Below are positions 34,488 through 41,730 of a stretch of DNA of 64,000 nt, piece by piece. Origin of the DNA: DATJPD01 sp035506575 (GTDB taxonomy: Bacteria; Pseudomonadota; Alphaproteobacteria; CACIAM-22H2); the NCBI GenBank assembly GCA_035506575.1, contig DATJPD010000100.1:1-64000 (forward strand), read 5' to 3'. The notes under the pieces were generated by a model that saw nothing but the letters and a program-made list of their open reading frames with translations, had not been told where the DNA came from and searched no databases. Position 1 is the first letter of the stretch; every line of letters begins with the position of its first letter. A program made the position numbers and the translations under genes.

Positions 34488-34958
34488 CTATTCCAGCTGC
34501 GCCCGGAGCATCCACGCGGCCTTGCCGTGCACCTGCAGGCGGCCGACCATCATGTCGCCCGTCTCGGTGTCGCCGACCTCCTCGACGAGCTCCTGTACCT
34601 TGCGCGCGTGCTGGGCGACCGCCTCATTGTCGGCCAGCAGGATGCGGATCATCTCCTTCGCGTCCGGCGGGCTGGCGGGCGCCTCCTTGAGCGAGGTGAG
34701 CTTGCTGAACTGGGCGTAGCTGCCGGGAGCGGGATGGCCCAGTGCCCGGATGCGCTCGGCGAGCTCGTCGACCGCAGCCCACAGCTCGTTGTACTGCTCG
34801 CCGAACAGGGTGTGGAGGAACGGGAAATACGGACCGGTCACGTTCCAGTGGAAATTGTGGGTCTTGAGATAGAGCGTGTAGGTGTCGGCCAGCACGCCGG
34901 CGAGCGCCTCGGCGACGGTTTTCCGGGCATTGTCGTTCAGACCGAGATTGGGCTTCAT
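34488..34958 (-). CDS. dps: Dps-family ferritin-like DNA-protection protein
   Basis: The 156-residue protein has the Dps ferroxidase signature: HNFHWNVTGPYFPFLHTLF, followed by YNELWAAVDELAERIRALG, the inter-subunit iron site with His and Asp/Glu ligands. Dps forms a dodecamer that oxidises ferrous iron with peroxide, stores it and can bind DNA. The N-terminus MKPNLGLND is short and not rich in Lys, so DNA binding may be weak. ATG at 34958 follows AAAGGA by eight bases and is preferred to the ATG at 34967. Upstream lie a perfect DnaA box (34977) and an Irr/ICE-like palindrome (35002), fitting iron-dependent control. Confidence 0.92.
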   Translation of the reverse strand: MKPNLGLNDNARKTVAEALAGVLADTYTLYLKTHNFHWNVTGPYFPFLHTLFGEQYNELWAAVDELAERIRALGHPAPGSYAQFSKLTSLKEAPASPPDAKEMIRILLADNEAVAQHARKVQELVEEVGDTETGDMMVGRLQVHGKAAWMLRAQLE

Positions 34959-34976
34959 GGCACGCATCCTTTCGAC

Positions 34977-34985
34977 TTATCCACA
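34977..34985 (+). promoter_or_regulatory. Perfect consensus DnaA box upstream of dps
   Basis: TTATCCACA, the E. coli consensus, 18 bases before the dps ATG. A single box could be chance, but boxes one base off also precede gapR and chemoreceptor 2 in this window. Confidence 0.4.
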
Positions 34986-35001
34986 GAACGTTGGCTCACA
35001 G

Positions 35002-35018
35002 ATTAGAGTAATTCTAAA
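35002..35018. promoter_or_regulatory. Irr/ICE-like palindrome upstream of dps
   Basis: ATTAGAGTAATTCTAAA agrees with a TTTAGAA-N3-TTCTAAA iron control element at 12 of 14 specified bases. It is centred about 50 bases before the dps ATG, in an AT-rich stretch between dps and senA. In Alphaproteobacteria Irr binds such sites at iron-storage and heme genes. Binding here is inferred from sequence likeness only. Confidence 0.45.
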
Positions 35019-35059
35019 TTTTCGGATTTGCAAGGCCGCAGGCAGAGAAATCCGCGTCC

Positions 35060-36397
35060 TCACACGGCGCAGGTCCGGAAGCCGGCGAACACGTCGGTGC
35101 GGTCCGGAGTGAAGAAGTTGCGATAGGCGGGCCGTGCGATCCTGCCGCTCGTCGCCCAGCAGCCGCCGCGCAGCACCTTGCGCGTTCCGAACCACGGCTG
35201 CGAATAATCCCGGTACGGATCGGCGGCAAAGCCGGGGAACGGCGCGAAGTCGGACGCCGTCCACTCCCAGACATTGCCGATCATCTGCCGGCACCCGAAG
35301 GCGCTGTCGCCCGCGGGACAATCCGCCACGTCGAGCGGTGCGTCGAAGGCGAAGTCGAGATTGGCGGTGTTGCGGCTGGGCGTTGCATCGCCCCAGGGCC
35401 ACCGGCGCTTGCGGTCGGACAGCCGCATCCCGCTCTCCCTCGCCTCGCCGACGGCCGCGACTTCCCATTCGACCTCGCTGGGCAGGCGCCGGTTCGCCCA
35501 GCGGCACCACGCCTCCGCCTCGTGCCAGCTGACGAACCCGACCGGCGCGTCCGGTCGCAGCGCCTCCACGCGGTCGTAGCGGCGCCAGGTCCAACCATCG
35601 CCGGAATTCGGCTGCCAGTAGACGGGACGCTCGGCGCCGGTCTTTTCGCGCCACGCCCAGCCCGCATCGCTCCAGAATTTGCGCTGGCGATATCCGCCGG
35701 CGTCGACGAACGCTGCGAACTCCCGGTTGGTGACCGGCGCCCGCGCGATCCGGAACGGCGCCACCTCGACCGCGTGCGCCCATTTCTCGTTGTCGAAGAT
35801 GAAGCCTTCGTCCGTTGTGACGCCGAGCCGCCATGTGCCGCCAGGCACGTCGACGTCGCCGGGAAGCGGCCCGGCGCTCCGCGGCGGCGGCCGGTCGAAC
35901 GCTGCCGGCCGACCGTATCCCAGGGTCTGCCGCGTGTAGGCCAGCGCCTCGATGTGCATGTCCTCGTGGCGGATCGAGAGCTCGTAGAAATACCGCGCAT
36001 CGCCACCGGCATCCCCGCGCGCCAGATGATCCTCCTGCCGGCGCAGCACGTCCGCAAGATAGGCGAGCGTGCCGCAGCGATCCGGCAGTTCGAGGTCCCA
36101 GCGCGTGTCGTGCGCGACGTTGCTCGAATCCCACAGCCGGTCTCCGCGTTCGATCAGCGGCGCCTGGCCGTGGCTGTGGCGCAAGGTCCAGTACTCGTGG
36201 AACCAGGCGACGTGACCGAGCTCCCACCGCACGGGATTGACGATCGCGAGCTTTGGCCCCATCAACTGGTCGGATGACAGGTCCTCGGTCACGGCAAGCA
36301 ATCGCGCGCGCGCCTCGCGCAGCTGCGCCGCGAGCTCGGCGGCGGACGCCCCGCTGGTCGGCCTGTCAACGGTCCCGTCGATCGTCGTCGAAGGCAT
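35060..36397 (-). CDS. senA: Selenoneine synthase SenA (EgtB/FGE-like nonheme iron enzyme)
   Basis: The 445-residue protein has the DinB-like N-terminal domain with iron ligands His62 (ELGHVAWFHEYW), His144 and His148 (RHEDMHIEA), then a formylglycine-enzyme/sulfatase-modifying domain from about 215 (VPGGTWRLG) through MIGNVWEWTASDF to LRGGCWAT and FAGFRTC. EgtB makes ergothioneine precursors; the SenA branch joins a selenosugar to hercynine. I choose SenA rather than EgtB because the next gene is a SenB-type glycosyltransferase and a selD-type gene follows nearby, the hallmark of selenoneine clusters. No egtD is seen. The start ATG (36397) overlaps the senB start; an in-frame extension to 36484 exists but would run antisense through senB. 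Confidence 0.85.
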   Translation of the reverse strand: MPSTTIDGTVDRPTSGASAAELAAQLREARARLLAVTEDLSSDQLMGPKLAIVNPVRWELGHVAWFHEYWTLRHSHGQAPLIERGDRLWDSSNVAHDTRWDLELPDRCGTLAYLADVLRRQEDHLARGDAGGDARYFYELSIRHEDMHIEALAYTRQTLGYGRPAAFDRPPPRSAGPLPGDVDVPGGTWRLGVTTDEGFIFDNEKWAHAVEVAPFRIARAPVTNREFAAFVDAGGYRQRKFWSDAGWAWREKTGAERPVYWQPNSGDGWTWRRYDRVEALRPDAPVGFVSWHEAEAWCRWANRRLPSEVEWEVAAVGEARESGMRLSDRKRRWPWGDATPSRNTANLDFAFDAPLDVADCPAGDSAFGCRQMIGNVWEWTASDFAPFPGFAADPYRDYSQPWFGTRKVLRGGCWATSGRIARPAYRNFFTPDRTDVFAGFRTCAV

Positions 36398-37382
36398 GAA
36401 AATCGTTCTTATCACGCCTCCCGGGCCCAGTGCACGCACCGGCAACCAGGTGGCGGCGCTGCGCTGGGCGCGCATCCTGCGCAAGCTCGGCCACCGGGTG
36501 GACGTGGCGCCGGACTACGCGGGCGAGCCGGCGGATGCCATGGTCGCCATCCACGCCTGGCGCAGCGCCGAGGCGATCCGCCGCTTCAAGGCGTTGTATC
36601 CCGACCGGCCGCTGATCCTGCAGCTGAGCGGCACCGACATCTATCAGTACATCACCGAGGATCCGGAGCCGACCTTGCGCTCGATGGAGCTCGCCGACAG
36701 CCTCGTCGCCTTGAACAGCCTCGCCTGGCGCAAGGTGCCGAAGGCGTTGCGGCGCAAGTTGCGCGTAATCTTCCAGTCGGTGCCGAAGCCCGCGGCGAAG
36801 GCCCGGCCGAGCCGCGGCAAGGTCGAGATCTCGGTCATCGGACATCTGCGCGACGTGAAGGACCCGCTGCGCGCGGCCGAGGCGGCCCGCCTGCTGCCGG
36901 CCGGCTCGCGCGTGCGCATCGTGCAGATCGGCCGCCCCTACACATCGGACTGGGAGGCGCGCGCGCGGGCGGAGATGGCCGCCAATCCGCGCTACGCATG
37001 GCGCGGCGATGTGACCCGCGGTGCCGTGCAGCGCCTGCTGCTGCGCAGCCACGCGATGGTGCTGTCGTCGAAGAGCGAGGGCGGGGCCAACGTCGTCTCC
37101 GAGGCGATCGTCGCCGGCGTTCCGATCCTCGCCTCGCGCATGGACGGCAATGTCGGCCTGCTCGGCGCGGATTATCCCGGCTACTTCCCGACCGGCAATA
37201 CCAAGGCGCTCGCGCGCCTGCTGCGGCGGGTCGAGACCGATCCGAAGTTCACGGCGCGGCTGAAGCGCGCCATCGCGCGCCTGGCGCCGCTATTCAAGCC
37301 CGAGCGCGAGATCGCCGCGTGGCGGACGCTGCTGCGCGACCTTTCTAGAACCCCAGCCCGACGGCGGCGAAGCCAGCGATGA
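36396..37382 (+). CDS. senB: SenB-type selenosugar synthase (GT4-like glycosyltransferase)
   Basis: The 328-residue protein has a GT-B fold: N-terminal MKIVLITPPGPSARTGNQVAALRWARILRKLG, the AIHAWRSAEAI and LQLSGTDIYQYI segments, and the C-terminal SKSEGGANVVSEAI nucleotide-sugar motif. This matches the TIGR04348-type family of which SenB is the described member; SenB couples selenophosphate to a UDP-sugar to form a 1-seleno-sugar. The ATG at 36396 shares two bases with the senA start on the other strand (CATG). Its ribosome site is poor (GAAGG one base away). The C-terminus, rich in Arg, overlaps the permease gene by 38 bases tail to tail. Confidence 0.85.
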   Translation: MKIVLITPPGPSARTGNQVAALRWARILRKLGHRVDVAPDYAGEPADAMVAIHAWRSAEAIRRFKALYPDRPLILQLSGTDIYQYITEDPEPTLRSMELADSLVALNSLAWRKVPKALRRKLRVIFQSVPKPAAKARPSRGKVEISVIGHLRDVKDPLRAAEAARLLPAGSRVRIVQIGRPYTSDWEARARAEMAANPRYAWRGDVTRGAVQRLLLRSHAMVLSSKSEGGANVVSEAIVAGVPILASRMDGNVGLLGADYPGYFPTGNTKALARLLRRVETDPKFTARLKRAIARLAPLFKPEREIAAWRTLLRDLSRTPARRRRSQR

Positions 37383-38406
37383 TCCCGCTGAGCGCCACGC
37401 AGCCGGCGACGAACCACACCACGCGCTGCGGAAAGACCTTCGAGACCATGACCGCGGCCGGCACGCTGACCGCCGGCAGGGTGACCATGAGCGCCGCGGC
37501 CGGGCCCGCCCCGAGGCCGAGCGCCATCAGGCTCTGGACGATCGGCACTTCGCCGGCCGTCGGGATGACGAATGCCGTCCCGGCAATCGCCAGCCCGATC
37601 ATCCACAGGGCGTCGTTGCCGACCGCCCCCGGCATGGCCGGGAACAGCCACGCGCGCACGGCACCCAGGACCAGCACGATGACCACGTACTCGGGCAGCA
37701 GACGGATGCTGAGGCGCCACAGCTCCGCGGCCCAGCGCACGAAGAAGCCGCCGCTCGGCTCATCCTCGGCCGCCACATCTGCGGCAGCCGCCTCGACGGC
37801 CGGTTCGCCGGCAAAGAGCACCTCGGCCAGGTAGGCGACGCCGAAGACGACGAGCAGTGCAAACACGAGCCGCAACGCCACCCAATGCCATCCGAGCACG
37901 AAGCCGGTGAAGATCATCGTCGCCGGATTGAGCAGCGGATTGGCCAGCCAGAAGGCGAGCGCGCTGCCCACGCTGCTCTTCGCCTTGCGCAGACCGACCA
38001 CCACCGGCGCGCAGCAGCACGTGCACATCATGCCGGGCACCGCGGCAAGGCCGCCCGCGGCCACGCACCCGAAGCCCAGCCGTCCGAACGCCCGCGCGAT
38101 CCACTGCCGCGGAAAGGCCGCCTGCACGCCCGATCCGAGCAGCAGACCCAGCACCATCGCCTGCCAGATCGCTTTGCCGTAGGCCCAGGCATAGCCCCAC
38201 GCCGCATCCCACGACGGCGCCGGGACGTCCTTCGCCCCGCCGGTGAGGATCGAGCCGCCGATGGACCCCTGCGACGCGGCGACGAAGCTGCGCAGGTAAT
38301 AGGGGTGCCATTTCACGTAATAGAGGCCGGCCACCAGGATCACGAAAAAGAGCGTGATGCTGGCGGCGTAGTGGCGCCACGGCCGGCTGGCAACGACGGT
38401 ATCCAT
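37345..38406 (-). CDS. ArsP-type (DUF318) permease inside the selenoneine cluster
   Basis: The 353-residue protein has about eight to nine predicted helices and the DUF318/PF03773 pattern: GGLAAVPGMMCTCCCAPVVVGLRKAKSSVG-like block with a Cys-rich CTCCC, then ALAFWLANPLLNPATM and a mirrored late motif FVIPTAGEVPIVQSL. ArsP, the best-known member, exports trivalent organoarsenicals. A soft-metal or chalcogen substrate is plausible because of the Cys cluster and its place between senB and senC. It overlaps senB by 38 bases at the 3' ends and diverges from senC around a 20-bp palindrome. Whether it exports a selenium compound, imports selenite or has an unrelated task is not known. Confidence 0.82.
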   Translation of the reverse strand: MDTVVASRPWRHYAASITLFFVILVAGLYYVKWHPYYLRSFVAASQGSIGGSILTGGAKDVPAPSWDAAWGYAWAYGKAIWQAMVLGLLLGSGVQAAFPRQWIARAFGRLGFGCVAAGGLAAVPGMMCTCCCAPVVVGLRKAKSSVGSALAFWLANPLLNPATMIFTGFVLGWHWVALRLVFALLVVFGVAYLAEVLFAGEPAVEAAAADVAAEDEPSGGFFVRWAAELWRLSIRLLPEYVVIVLVLGAVRAWLFPAMPGAVGNDALWMIGLAIAGTAFVIPTAGEVPIVQSLMALGLGAGPAAALMVTLPAVSVPAAVMVSKVFPQRVVWFVAGCVALSGIIAGFAAVGLGF

Positions 38407-38461
38407 GAGTCCCCCTGGTCTGACGCCCCTTCGTACACGGGCCCCTTTTTCCTACATGGGC

Positions 38462-38481
38462 CGAGTTGTCTCGACAACTCG
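38462..38481. promoter_or_regulatory. 20-bp palindrome in the permease/senC divergent promoter
   Basis: CGAGTTGTC-TC-GACAACTCG, perfect 9-bp arms with a 2-base centre, 55 bases before the permease ATG and 40 bases before the senC ATG. Its place and symmetry fit an operator for a dimeric regulator controlling both genes. No regulator gene is in the cluster. Confidence 0.5.
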
Positions 38482-38509
38482 CGGGCTGGCCGCCGTGCGC
38501 CTCAAAGGC

Positions 38510-38515
38510 TATTCC
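38510..38515 (+). promoter_or_regulatory. Possible -10 element of senC, leaderless position
   Basis: TATTCC, then TAGAAC and the ATG at 38522. The six-base spacing matches other leaderless candidates in the window, but the hexamer is weak and no -35 is clear. Confidence 0.3.
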
Positions 38516-38521
38516 TAGAAC

Positions 38522-40864
38522 ATGGAAAGCGGAAAGACGCCGGTCGTCAAGGACGTGGTTCTGGTCGGCGCCGGGCATTCGCACATCGCGGTGCTGCGGA
38601 TGTTCGGCATGACTCCGCTTCCCGGCGTGCGGCTCACCCTCATCACGCGCGAGGTGCACACGCCTTATTCGGGCATGCTGCCGGGCCTCGTCGCGGGCCT
38701 GTACGGGTTCGACGATGCCCACATCGATACCGGGCCGCTGGCCCGGTTCGCGGGCGCGCGTCTCTATCACGACGAGGCCATCGGCCTGGACCTCGAGGGC
38801 CGGCGCGTCATCTGCCGCGACCGTCCGCCCGTTCCGTACGATGTGCTCTCGCTCAACATCGGCGCGCGGCCCGACACGGGCGCCGTTCCGGGAGCGGCGG
38901 AGCATGTGATCCCGGTCAAGCCGATCGACGGCTTCCTGCGCCGCTTCGAGGCGCTGCGGGCGCGCGTTCTGGAGCGTCGCGGCCAGGCGCGCGTGGCCCT
39001 TGTCGGCGCCGGGGCGGGCGGGGTCGAACTTCTGCTGTCCGTCGAGCGGCGGCTCAGGCGCGAGGTCGCGGCCGGCGGCGGCGATCCGTCGCGTCTGTCG
39101 TTCGTTCTGGTGTCGGACGTGCCGGAGATCCTGCCGACGTTCCCGGCCGGCTTCCGCGCCCGCTTTCAACGCGTCCTCGCGGCACGCGGGATCAGCGTCG
39201 TCGCGGGCGCGCCTGTGGTCGCCGTCGAGCCGGGCCGGCTGGTGCTGCAGGGGCATCCGGCCGTGGAGGCCGACGAAATCCTGTGGACCACGCAGGCAGC
39301 CCCTGCGGCCTGGCTTGCGGAGACAGCGCTGCCGCTCGATGCCCGCGGCTTCGTCGCGGTCACGGAGACGCTGCAGGTCCAGGGCCGCGAGGAGGTCTTC
39401 GCGGCCGGCGACACGGTGGCGTTCGGCCCGCGCGCGCTGCCGAAATCCGGCGTCTATGCGGTGCGCGCCGGTCCGGTGCTCGCGGACAATATCCGGCGGC
39501 TGCTCATCGGCCGCCGGCTCAGGCGGTTCCGGCCGCAGCGCGATGCGCTGTATCTGGTGTCGACCGGCGAGCGCTACGCGATGGGCACGCGCAACCGGGT
39601 CGCGTTCGAAGGCGCCTGGGTGTGGCGTTGGAAGAACTGGATCGACCGGCGCTTCATGGCGCGCTTCAACGATCTTCCCGAGATGCCGCAGGCCGCGGCC
39701 GCGGCGTCCTCGCCGCTCGCGGACAAGAAGGCGCTGCAGGACATCTCGGCGATCGCCATGCGCTGCGGCGGCTGCGGCGCCAAGGTCGGCGCCACGGTTC
39801 TGTCACGCGCGCTCGGCGCCCTCCAGCCGGCGCCCCGGCCCGACATCGTGGTCGGCCTCGATGCGCCGGACGACGCCGCCCTCGTCGATACGGGCGGCGA
39901 GCGGCTCTCGGTGCAGACCGTCGACTATTTCCGCTCGTTCGTCGACGATCCTTACGTCTTCGGGAAGATCGCCGCCAACCATTCGCTCGGCGACATCTAC
40001 GCCATGGGCGGCGAGCCGCAATCGGCCCTCGCCATCGCGACCATCCCCTACGGGCTCGAGGCCAAGGTCGAGGCCGACCTCTCGGCGATGATGGCGGGTG
40101 CGAACGCGGTGCTGCGCGACGCGAATTGCGCGCTCGTCGGCGGGCACACGAGCGAAGGGGCCGAGCTGGCGCTCGGCTTCGCGGTCAACGGCCTCGTCTC
40201 GCGCGAGGCCGCGATGCGCAAAGGCGGGCTCAAGCCCGGCGACGCGCTCATCCTGACCAAGCCGATCGGCACCGGCACCTTGCTGGCCGCCGACATGCGG
40301 GGCAAGGCGAAAGCCCGCTGGGTCATGGCGGCGCTCGCGCATATGACGCATTCGAACCGCGCCGCGGCGGCGATCCTGCAGCGGCACGGGGCCCGTGCGG
40401 CGACCGACGTCACCGGCTTCGGCCTCCTCGGCCATCTGGTCGAGATGGTACGCGCCTCGGACGTCGACGTGACCCTCGCGGTCGGGCGGGTGCCGCTGCT
40501 CGATGGCGCGCGCGAGACGGTGGCGGGCGGCATCTTCTCCTCGCTGCAGCCGCAGAACGTCCGCCTCCGCCGCGCGATCCGCGACCTCGAGGTGGCGGCC
40601 CGGCACCCGCTCTATCCGCTGCTGTTCGATCCGCAGACCGCGGGCGGCCTCCTGGCCGGCGTGCCTCTTGCGGCAGCCGAAAGCTGTGTGTCGGCCTTGC
40701 GCGAAGCGGGCTACGCCGAGGCCGCCGTGATCGGCGTCGTCACGGCGCGCAGCGAGGCGCTGGAACCGGTCACCTTGGACCTCGATGGCTCGCAGCTGCA
40801 AAAGGCCCTCGCCGCGCGCGGCGGGACGGTGGCGGCCAGGGAGCCCGCGTCTACGTCAGACTGA
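38522..40864 (+). CDS. selD: FAD/NAD oxidoreductase fused to selenide, water dikinase (SelD/SenC)
   Basis: The 780-residue fusion has two parts. Residues 1-375 form a pyridine-nucleotide-disulfide-oxidoreductase-like domain (VVLVGAGHSHIAVLR, VALVGAGAGGVELLL, EVFAAGDTVAF). Residues 405-760 form a selenophosphate synthetase: MRCGGCGAKVG with Cys418 and Lys421 aligning with E. coli Cys17 and Lys20, VQTVDYFRSFVDDPY, VGGHTSEGAE and FDPQTAGGLL. SelD makes selenophosphate from selenide and ATP; the N-terminal domain may supply selenide by reduction (inference, known fusion type). With senA and senB nearby, it should feed selenoneine synthesis (SenC role), though it could also serve other selenium pathways. 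Its end overlaps the hydratase gene by 14 bases. Confidence 0.93.
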   Translation: MESGKTPVVKDVVLVGAGHSHIAVLRMFGMTPLPGVRLTLITREVHTPYSGMLPGLVAGLYGFDDAHIDTGPLARFAGARLYHDEAIGLDLEGRRVICRDRPPVPYDVLSLNIGARPDTGAVPGAAEHVIPVKPIDGFLRRFEALRARVLERRGQARVALVGAGAGGVELLLSVERRLRREVAAGGGDPSRLSFVLVSDVPEILPTFPAGFRARFQRVLAARGISVVAGAPVVAVEPGRLVLQGHPAVEADEILWTTQAAPAAWLAETALPLDARGFVAVTETLQVQGREEVFAAGDTVAFGPRALPKSGVYAVRAGPVLADNIRRLLIGRRLRRFRPQRDALYLVSTGERYAMGTRNRVAFEGAWVWRWKNWIDRRFMARFNDLPEMPQAAAAASSPLADKKALQDISAIAMRCGGCGAKVGATVLSRALGALQPAPRPDIVVGLDAPDDAALVDTGGERLSVQTVDYFRSFVDDPYVFGKIAANHSLGDIYAMGGEPQSALAIATIPYGLEAKVEADLSAMMAGANAVLRDANCALVGGHTSEGAELALGFAVNGLVSREAAMRKGGLKPGDALILTKPIGTGTLLAADMRGKAKARWVMAALAHMTHSNRAAAAILQRHGARAATDVTGFGLLGHLVEMVRASDVDVTLAVGRVPLLDGARETVAGGIFSSLQPQNVRLRRAIRDLEVAARHPLYPLLFDPQTAGGLLAGVPLAAAESCVSALREAGYAEAAVIGVVTARSEALEPVTLDLDGSQLQKALAARGGTVAAREPASTSD

Positions 40865-41624
40865 CCTTCACCTCGCCGAGCGAGCCGAACTCGACCACCA
40901 CCTCGTGCGGACCGGGCGAGAGCTGCTCGGTGAGTGCGGCCGCCCCGGTGGTCACCACCTGCCCCGCCTTGAGCCCGCCGGACCACCCCGGCTGGTTGTT
41001 GGCCATCGTCGCGAGTGCCGCCAGTGGGCCGCCCTGCACGGTCGAGCCCTTGCCCGTCGCCGCCACCTTGCCGTCGATCTTGATCGTCACCGCGTGGTTG
41101 AGCAGGTCGAGCTTGCGCCAGTCCTTGTACGCCGGCCCGAGGACGAGACCCCCGTTGGAGAAGCAGTCGGCAAGCTTCACGAGAGTGGGCGAACTCCGCC
41201 CCACCCGCGAGTCCACGAGCTCGATGGCGGGATGCAGGGCAGCGACTGCGTCGGCGACCTCGTCCTGCGTGTAGGGCTTGTCGCGCGGGGGCAGGTCGCG
41301 GCCGAGCATGAAGTCGAATTCGCCTTCGATGATCATGAGGACGTAGTTGGCGATCGGCAGGCGCACCGGGCTCTGGTAGCGATAGCCCTGCAGCACGGCG
41401 CCCGCGATCGGCCGGTCGATGCCGAGCTTGTCGCGCTGCGCCGGCACGATTCCGGCGATCTTCCAGCCGGCCACGCCGCCCGCCTTCTTGGCGAGCAGCG
41501 CCTGCACGCCGTACGCGTCGTCGATCGTCTTGGGCTCGAGTGGCCCGGTCAGCGAGATGGCGCGGGCGCTCTGGCGCGCGCCATGGATCATCTCGGCGGC
41601 GCGCTCGATGTCTTGCGGGGTCAT
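40851..41624 (-). CDS. 2-keto-4-pentenoate hydratase / fumarylacetoacetase-like protein
   Basis: The 257-residue protein matches the MhpD/hydratase branch of the FAH superfamily: VAGWKIAGIVPAQRDKLG, the acidic metal site region IIEGEFDFMLGRDLPP and HPAIELVDSRV, then GGLVLGP and GGPLAALATMAN. Such enzymes add water to 2-hydroxypenta-2,4-dienoates in meta-cleavage of aromatics, or decarboxylate oxalocrotonate, with Mg. ATG at 41624 is chosen; a longer frame to 41924 passes through a repeat and is not credible. No other meta-cleavage genes adjoin it. Its 3' end overlaps that of the selD fusion. Confidence 0.87.
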   Translation of the reverse strand: MTPQDIERAAEMIHGARQSARAISLTGPLEPKTIDDAYGVQALLAKKAGGVAGWKIAGIVPAQRDKLGIDRPIAGAVLQGYRYQSPVRLPIANYVLMIIEGEFDFMLGRDLPPRDKPYTQDEVADAVAALHPAIELVDSRVGRSSPTLVKLADCFSNGGLVLGPAYKDWRKLDLLNHAVTIKIDGKVAATGKGSTVQGGPLAALATMANNQPGWSGGLKAGQVVTTGAAALTEQLSPGPHEVVVEFGSLGEVKVSLT

Positions 41625-41670
41625 GGGCTTCCGTCCCGGTTCGTTTTTGACCGCCGGACTATAGCATGAC

Positions 41671-41729
41671 CCCTCGCCCGCGGAGCGGGAGAGGGAGGGG
41701 CCCGACGCGAAGCGTCGGGAGGGTGAGGG
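41671..41729. repeat. Palindromic intergenic repeat (family C)
   Basis: Outer arms CCCTCGCCC (41671-41679) and GGGTGAGGG (41721-41729) enclose CCCGACGC-GAA-GCGTCGGG (41701-41719), a perfect 8-bp hairpin. This CCCTCGCCC..GGGTGAGGG type is a common non-coding repeat in Alphaproteobacteria. It lies just after the lipoprotein stop and may act as its terminator. Confidence 0.7.
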
Positions 41730-41730
41730 T

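Noticed and set aside
35060..36397. Ergothioneine EgtB instead of SenA
   Set aside because: The motif set is common to both, but the adjacent SenB-type transferase and selD-type gene favour SenA; egtD and other egt genes are absent from the window.
38522..40864. Selenoprotein or selenocysteine TGA codon
   Set aside because: The active-site position is Cys and no in-frame TGA or SECIS-like structure is apparent; no selA/selB is seen.
37885..41274. A 1129-codon open frame on the plus strand across the permease and selD
   Set aside because: It is antisense to the permease and in another frame of selD, rich in Arg/Ala/Gly with no motif; the GC-rich third positions of real genes create such frames.
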